A stretch of DNA of 64,000 bases from Thermoleptolyngbya sp046719575 (GTDB taxonomy: Bacteria > Cyanobacteriota > Cyanobacteriia > Elainellales > Elainellaceae): positions 5,472-69,471 of the forward strand of contig JBDNCP010000003.1 in NCBI GenBank assembly GCA_046719575.1, written 5' to 3'. The notes below the pieces were generated by a model. It ran no database searches and was not told the DNA's origin. It was given only the letters and a program-made list of their open reading frames with translations. The first letter of the stretch is position 1. Every line of letters starts with the position of its first letter. Of this stretch, positions 60,239-64,000 are shown piece after piece. The position numbers and the translations under genes are program-made.

Positions 60239-61054
60239 ATGACAGCACTAAAACCGATTCGACAAAGGGGTGTGAAGTTCGCCTTCAATCAGCACCAGCT
60301 CGAAAACTACCGCGATCTGCTACTCGTTCTGTTTCAAAAGGAATTTAAAGTCCGCTACAAGGGCAAGTTTCTGGGCTATCTCTGGTCGATCGCCAGTCCG
60401 CTGGCCTTTGCAACGGTTTACTACATTGCCTTCAGCGGCATTATGCGAGTGGCTGTGGAGGGCTATCCGCTGATTCTGGTGTCGGGGCTGTTTCCCTGGC
60501 AGTGGTTTCAAAACTCAGTCGGCTCTGCGCCCAACCTGTTCGTCGGCAATGCCAGCCTAATCAAAAAGCTCAACTTTCCGCGCAATATTCTTTCGCTGTC
60601 CACCATTCTGAATCACATGGTGCATTTCCTCCTGTCGCTGCCTGTGATTCTCATCTTCATGGCGATTTATGGCAAGTCACCGACGCTGGCGTGGCTCTAT
60701 GGGCTGCCCGTGATGATGGTGGTTCAGCTTTTCACGGTCTATGGGCTGGCGCTGGTGCTGGCGACGCTCAATCTGTTTTTGCGAGACATTGAGCGGCTAA
60801 CGCAAATTGTGATGACGTTTGTATTTTATTTCACGCCGATTATTTTTACGGCGGACATGATTCCAGAGCGATTTCGTCCGCTGATTCCGCTGAATCCGGC
60901 CGCGCCGCTGATGATCAACTGGCGCAACTTGTTTCTACATGGCTATCTCGATGGATACTACCTGCTGGTCAGTGCGGGATATGCGGTGGTGTTCTTTGTC
61001 ATTGGTACGCTGGTTTATCGCAAGCTGTCGTGGAAGTTTGCGGAAGTGCTGTAG
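60239..61054 (+). CDS. wzm: ABC-2 type polysaccharide export permease (Wzm/KpsM-like)
   Basis: 271 aa with six hydrophobic helices and the family signature QKEFKVRYKGKFLGYLWSIASPLAFATVYYIAFSGIM (residues about 34-70), plus FTVYGLALVLATLNLFLRDIERLTQIVMTFVFYFTPIIF (about 160-200). It exports a glycan or glycolipid across the inner membrane with an ATPase partner. The partner gene (wzt) is not next to it; the following gene is on the other strand. It fits with the glycosyltransferase genes to its left. Confidence 0.9.
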   Translation: MTALKPIRQRGVKFAFNQHQLENYRDLLLVLFQKEFKVRYKGKFLGYLWSIASPLAFATVYYIAFSGIMRVAVEGYPLILVSGLFPWQWFQNSVGSAPNLFVGNASLIKKLNFPRNILSLSTILNHMVHFLLSLPVILIFMAIYGKSPTLAWLYGLPVMMVVQLFTVYGLALVLATLNLFLRDIERLTQIVMTFVFYFTPIIFTADMIPERFRPLIPLNPAAPLMINWRNLFLHGYLDGYYLLVSAGYAVVFFVIGTLVYRKLSWKFAEVL

Positions 61055-61086
61055 TGGGGTCTGCGTTTAGTCTTGTCTAGTTGCGT

Positions 61087-62406
61087 TTAGTCAAAAGTGT
61101 CAAAAGTGGCGATCGCCCGTCCTGCCAGCCAGCCCGTCGTCCAGGCGCTTTGGAAATTAAAGCCGCCCGTTACCCCGTCGATATCCAAAATTTCGCCCGC
61201 GAAATAGAGTCCGGGGCACAGGCGACTTTCCATCGTTTTGAAATCCACCTGTTTGAGCGACACGCCGCCACAGGTGACAAATTCCTCCTTAAACACGCCC
61301 TTGCCGGAAATCGCGTGCTGGCTCTGGGTGAGTTCTTGCAAGAGTCGGTTGATCTGGGTTTTGGACAGGTCGGCCCAGCGCTGATCTGGCGAAATCTGAG
61401 CGCGATCGCCCAGATAGTTCCACAGGCGGCGCGGCAGGGAAATTTCTGGTGGTGCAGCCGCGCGGATCACGCGCTTGCCCCAATCGGTTTTGGTCTGCTG
61501 CAAAACCTGGCGGAGTGAATCGGGCGATTGGGCGGGCAGCCAGTGGATCTGGGCGATCGCCCGATAGCCGCAGTCGTGTAGCGCCCTAGCTCCCCAGGCC
61601 GACAGCTTCAGCACGGCCGGCCCACTCAGCCCCCAGTGCGTGACTAGCAGCGGCCCGGTTTGCGTCAGCGGCTTCTGGTCGGGGCATTTCACCATCACCT
61701 GCGCCGACTCTACCGACACGCCCGCCAGCGCTCGCAGCCCTGGCTCTGGCACGTTGAAGGTAAACAGCGAGGGGACGGGCGGCTCCAGGGTGTGGCCAAG
61801 TTCCTGGGCGATGCGGTGGCCCTGGGGGCTGCTGCCTGTGGACAAAAGGAGGCGATCGCCCCGCAGCATTTCACCCGTTCGCAACTGCACCCCAAAGCCC
61901 TGCTCGTCGCGCTGCACCGCCGTCACCGCCGCGCCCGTTTTTACCTGCACACCTGCCGCTGCCGCTGCCCGCATCAGGCAATCCACAATCGTCGCCGAGT
62001 CGTCTGTGGTGGGAAACATCCGCCCGTCGGCTTCCGTTTTTAGCACCACGCCGCGCCGCCGAAACCACGCCACCGTGTCTTGCGGCTGAAACCGGGTAAA
62101 GGCTCCCCGCAGCGCCTTGCCGCCTCGCGGATAGTGCTGCACCAGCACTGCCGGGTCAAAGCAGGCATGGGTGACGTTGCAGCGGCCGCCGCCGGAAATG
62201 CGGACTTTGCCCAATGGCTCCCGCGCCGCTTCTAGCAGCATCACGCGGGCCCGGGGACAAGCCTCGGCAGCGGCGATCGCCCCAAAGAAGCCCGCCGCGC
62301 CGCCGCCAATAACCAGAATCGTGGGAGAAGCAGAAATAATAACCGCGCAAAAGATGGAACGACGTTTAGTGTATCGCTGTGGCGCGAAGATTTGGGCGCG
62401 ACCCAA
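61087..62406 (-). CDS. HI0933/BaiN family NAD(P)/FAD-dependent oxidoreductase
   Basis: 439 aa flavoprotein as read from a TTG at 62406. The N-terminal Rossmann motif ILVIGGGAAGFFGAIAAAE and RISGGGRCNVTHACFDPAVLVQHYPRGGKALRGAF are the family marks, as are CGGVSLKQVDFKTMESRLCPGLYFAGEILDIDGVTGGFNFQSAWTTGWLAGR at the C-terminus. Substrate unknown; related BaiN acts on bile acids but most members are uncharacterised. No ATG lies near the Rossmann start, so the true start (possibly a rare codon a little inside 62406) is uncertain. Confidence 0.87.
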   Translation of the reverse strand: MGRAQIFAPQRYTKRRSIFCAVIISASPTILVIGGGAAGFFGAIAAAEACPRARVMLLEAAREPLGKVRISGGGRCNVTHACFDPAVLVQHYPRGGKALRGAFTRFQPQDTVAWFRRRGVVLKTEADGRMFPTTDDSATIVDCLMRAAAAAGVQVKTGAAVTAVQRDEQGFGVQLRTGEMLRGDRLLLSTGSSPQGHRIAQELGHTLEPPVPSLFTFNVPEPGLRALAGVSVESAQVMVKCPDQKPLTQTGPLLVTHWGLSGPAVLKLSAWGARALHDCGYRAIAQIHWLPAQSPDSLRQVLQQTKTDWGKRVIRAAAPPEISLPRRLWNYLGDRAQISPDQRWADLSKTQINRLLQELTQSQHAISGKGVFKEEFVTCGGVSLKQVDFKTMESRLCPGLYFAGEILDIDGVTGGFNFQSAWTTGWLAGRAIATFDTFD

Positions 62407-62440
62407 AAGCCTTGAGAAGCTAGCAGGGACTATTTGCAGA

Positions 62441-63145
62441 TTATCCCCGGAGTGATGCCCGGAGTTCCTGGATTAGCGCGTTGTGATTTTTCGACTGTTT
62501 GCCGCGCTCTACCCAGCCGCTGAGTTGCTCGACCGAGAGCATCGGAAACGTGAGGCTGCAATCGCCTGCTACATACCCACCGTCTCGCAAGTGCAGCAGC
62601 GTCAGACCGCTCTGGTCGTAGCGCCAGATTTCAGGAACGCCCATTGTCTGATAAATCACCAGGCGCGATCGCGACGAGCTGGTGATATCGACCTCCACCA
62701 CCAAATCAGGCGGAAATTTGGGCGGTGCGTCGTCTTCTGGGTCAACCCGGTCCGCATTTTGAATGTAAAAGCACGAATCTGGCTCAACGCCTTGCTGATT
62801 CGCGGCTGAGTCAAAGGTGGTCGAGCCAAAAGACAAGATGCTGAGGCCCAATTCTTCAGTCAAAGCGATAATCATTCGCTCCAGCAGGCGATTGATAAGT
62901 TCATGCAGCTTAGAAGGCATCTTAATTTCCAGCGTGCCGCGATCGTAAGCAAGACGGACAGCACGATGCTCTCCCAGATCCGCCAGCACCGCCTGATAGG
63001 TCTGCCAGGTAATCGGGCGCAACGTTACAAACGGCGGGGATGATCCGTCATGCGGTGGCGGGATGTTGCTGGGCGGGGTCACTGCAACCATCGGCAACGC
63101 TCTTGCAAATCGAGAAGGCGGCTGTGTAGTAAACACTGACTCCAT
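62441..63145 (-). CDS. Uma2 family (DUF820) nuclease-fold protein
   Basis: 234 aa from ATG 63145. Pattern of the PD-(D/E)XK-like Uma2 fold: LIITLRPITWQTYQAVLADLGEHRAVRLAYDRGTLEIK-type start, EGVEPDSCFYIQNADRV, FPPDLVVEVDITSSSRSRLVIYQTMGVPEIWRYD (catalytic D/E region about 140-165) and a charged tail. It diverges from the next two Uma2 genes, making a cluster of three. Confidence 0.82.
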   Translation of the reverse strand: MESVFTTQPPSRFARALPMVAVTPPSNIPPPHDGSSPPFVTLRPITWQTYQAVLADLGEHRAVRLAYDRGTLEIKMPSKLHELINRLLERMIIALTEELGLSILSFGSTTFDSAANQQGVEPDSCFYIQNADRVDPEDDAPPKFPPDLVVEVDITSSSRSRLVIYQTMGVPEIWRYDQSGLTLLHLRDGGYVAGDCSLTFPMLSVEQLSGWVERGKQSKNHNALIQELRASLRG

Positions 63146-63216
63146 CTTAAGTGACTTACTTAAGTGACTTATGATCGAAGACAATTCGGGCGCTATAACC
63201 CGTGGAGGCGATCGCC

Positions 63217-63804
63217 ATGACGTTTACCCAAAAGCTGACCTTTGCCGACTATCTCGCTCTGGAGGACACAGGCATCGAGGGCCGCGCCGAACTGATTGAG
63301 GGAGAACTGATCGCCTTGCCACCGGAATCGAGAGTCAACACAGAAATTGCGACGTTTGTTTTGTCATCGCTGCTGGCGATCGCCATTCCGCACTATCTGC
63401 TAAAGCTGTATGCCTGCGAAGTGCAAACACCTGTTCTTGCACCCAGAGATGCGGCAAATCGGTATCCCGATCTGGTGCTGATTCGAGAAGAACACCGGAC
63501 GCTGTGCGATCGCCGCATGACCATCACACTGGAGATGCCACCGCCGCTGTGGGTGATGGAGGTCGTCAGTCCAGGGAAAACGAACCACGATCGCGACTAT
63601 GTTCGCAAGCGGGCACAATACGCGGCCGTGGGCATTCCTGAATATGTGATTGCTGACCCGGAAGAACAGGCGGTGCTGGTGCTGCGGCTGGAGAATGGCG
63701 AATATGCGGAAGCTGGGCGTTATAGGGACGATCTGCAAGTTGCGTTCCCCACGTTTCCAGATCTAGATCTCACCGCAGCGCAAATTCTCAGCGCGGGGCA
63801 ATAG
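63217..63804 (+). CDS. Uma2 family nuclease-fold protein, first of tandem pair
   Basis: 195 aa from ATG 63217, preceded by GGAGGCG. Seen: LTFADYLALEDTGIEGRAELIEGELIALPPES, NRYPDLVLIREEHRTL (about 88-103), PLWVMEVVSPGKTNHDRDYVRKRAQYAAVGIPEYVIADPEEQAV and a typical C-terminus FPDLDLTAAQIL. The first 120 or so bases are nearly identical to the start of the next gene. Confidence 0.87.
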   Translation: MTFTQKLTFADYLALEDTGIEGRAELIEGELIALPPESRVNTEIATFVLSSLLAIAIPHYLLKLYACEVQTPVLAPRDAANRYPDLVLIREEHRTLCDRRMTITLEMPPPLWVMEVVSPGKTNHDRDYVRKRAQYAAVGIPEYVIADPEEQAVLVLRLENGEYAEAGRYRDDLQVAFPTFPDLDLTAAQILSAGQ

Positions 63805-63843
63805 CGTGGAACTTGATCAGAAGAGATACCGGAGGCGATCGCC

Positions 63844-64000
63844 ATGACGTTTACCCAAAAGCTGACCTTTGCTGACTATCTCGCTCTGGAGGACACAGGC
63901 ATCGAGGGCCGCGCCGAACTGATCGAGGGAGAACTGATTGCCTTGCCACCGGAAGCTGGATTAAATCTGGACATTGCTGCGTTTGTTTATATGGCGCTGG
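63844..64000 (+). CDS. Uma2 family protein, second of tandem pair (runs off window)
   Basis: 52 codons from ATG 63844 to the window edge. The N-terminal 39 residues match the preceding gene (LTFADYLALEDTGIEGRAEL and onward), with only silent changes visible in the DNA, including the GGAGGCGATCGCC leader. After PPEA/PPES the two sequences diverge at once. It is therefore a tandem paralogue, with 5' ends homogenised or recently duplicated. Confidence 0.85.
   Translation, partial: MTFTQKLTFADYLALEDTGIEGRAELIEGELIALPPEAGLNLDIAAFVYMAL

Overview
The window looks like a chromosomal segment of a filamentous, Leptolyngbya-like cyanobacterium. Three things point there. The octamer GCGATCGC (HIP1), often extended to GGGCGATCGCCC, is scattered through genes and spacers at high density. 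Several genes belong to cyanobacterial or chloroplast-type families: the 8-vinyl reductase bciB, an NTRC thioredoxin reductase, a DHNA-CoA thioesterase, sepF, a VTE6/DUF92 protein, DUF4079 and DUF4330 proteins, and an SLH/OprB porin fragment. There is also an A2-type cytochrome c oxidase. The genus is my inference.

Layout, left to right. 0-15 kb: the start of an NAD kinase gene (leaving the window), a DUF2993 protein, an ExbB/ExbD pair, a GT2 glycosyltransferase, DUF4330, an M48 protease, a histidine-kinase remnant, DUF4079, bciB, a Uma2 nuclease-fold protein, a TPR membrane protein and the ctaC-ctaD-ctaE oxidase operon. 15-20 kb: one very large (1525 aa) coiled-coil membrane protein ending in four helix-hairpin-helix-like repeats. 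20-28 kb: menaquinone/phylloquinone thioesterase, sepF, two small unknown genes, a CAP-domain protein, and a VanX-like dipeptidase overlapping a diguanylate cyclase. The spacers here are long and repeat-rich. 28-38 kb: alaS, a divergent HTH/small-ORF pair, a PD-(D/E)XK nuclease, a Crp/Fnr regulator, a PAS-only sensor, and a nucleoside salvage pair (deoxyribosyltransferase and CNT transporter). 39-47 kb: a truncated porin, an Rcp1-like response regulator, a hybrid histidine kinase, tadA and NTRC. 47-53 kb: a TPR protein, a lipoprotein, an O-methyltransferase, a DUF92 phytyl-phosphate kinase and a DICT-GAF histidine kinase. 53-61 kb: a polysaccharide region (GT2, O-antigen-ligase-like protein, WbaP-type initiating transferase, GT4, Wzm-type ABC permease) with a Coq4-like gene inside it. 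61-64 kb: a BaiN/HI0933 flavoprotein and three Uma2 genes, two of them a tandem duplicate.

The most notable non-coding content is a family of about 167-bp non-autonomous mobile elements. They have 18-bp terminal inverted repeats (core TTGACTGACAAAA) and an interior built of four consecutive hairpins. Two copies are flanked by perfect 9-bp direct repeats, which indicates real transposition. Two shorter relatives share the same ends. Other repeat classes are a purine/pyrimidine GAAGAACG-type simple repeat at five gene borders, several short tandem arrays, and two 35-bp repeats separated by 38 bp that resemble a minimal CRISPR fragment.

All calls rest on reading motifs by eye. No database search or structure prediction was run.
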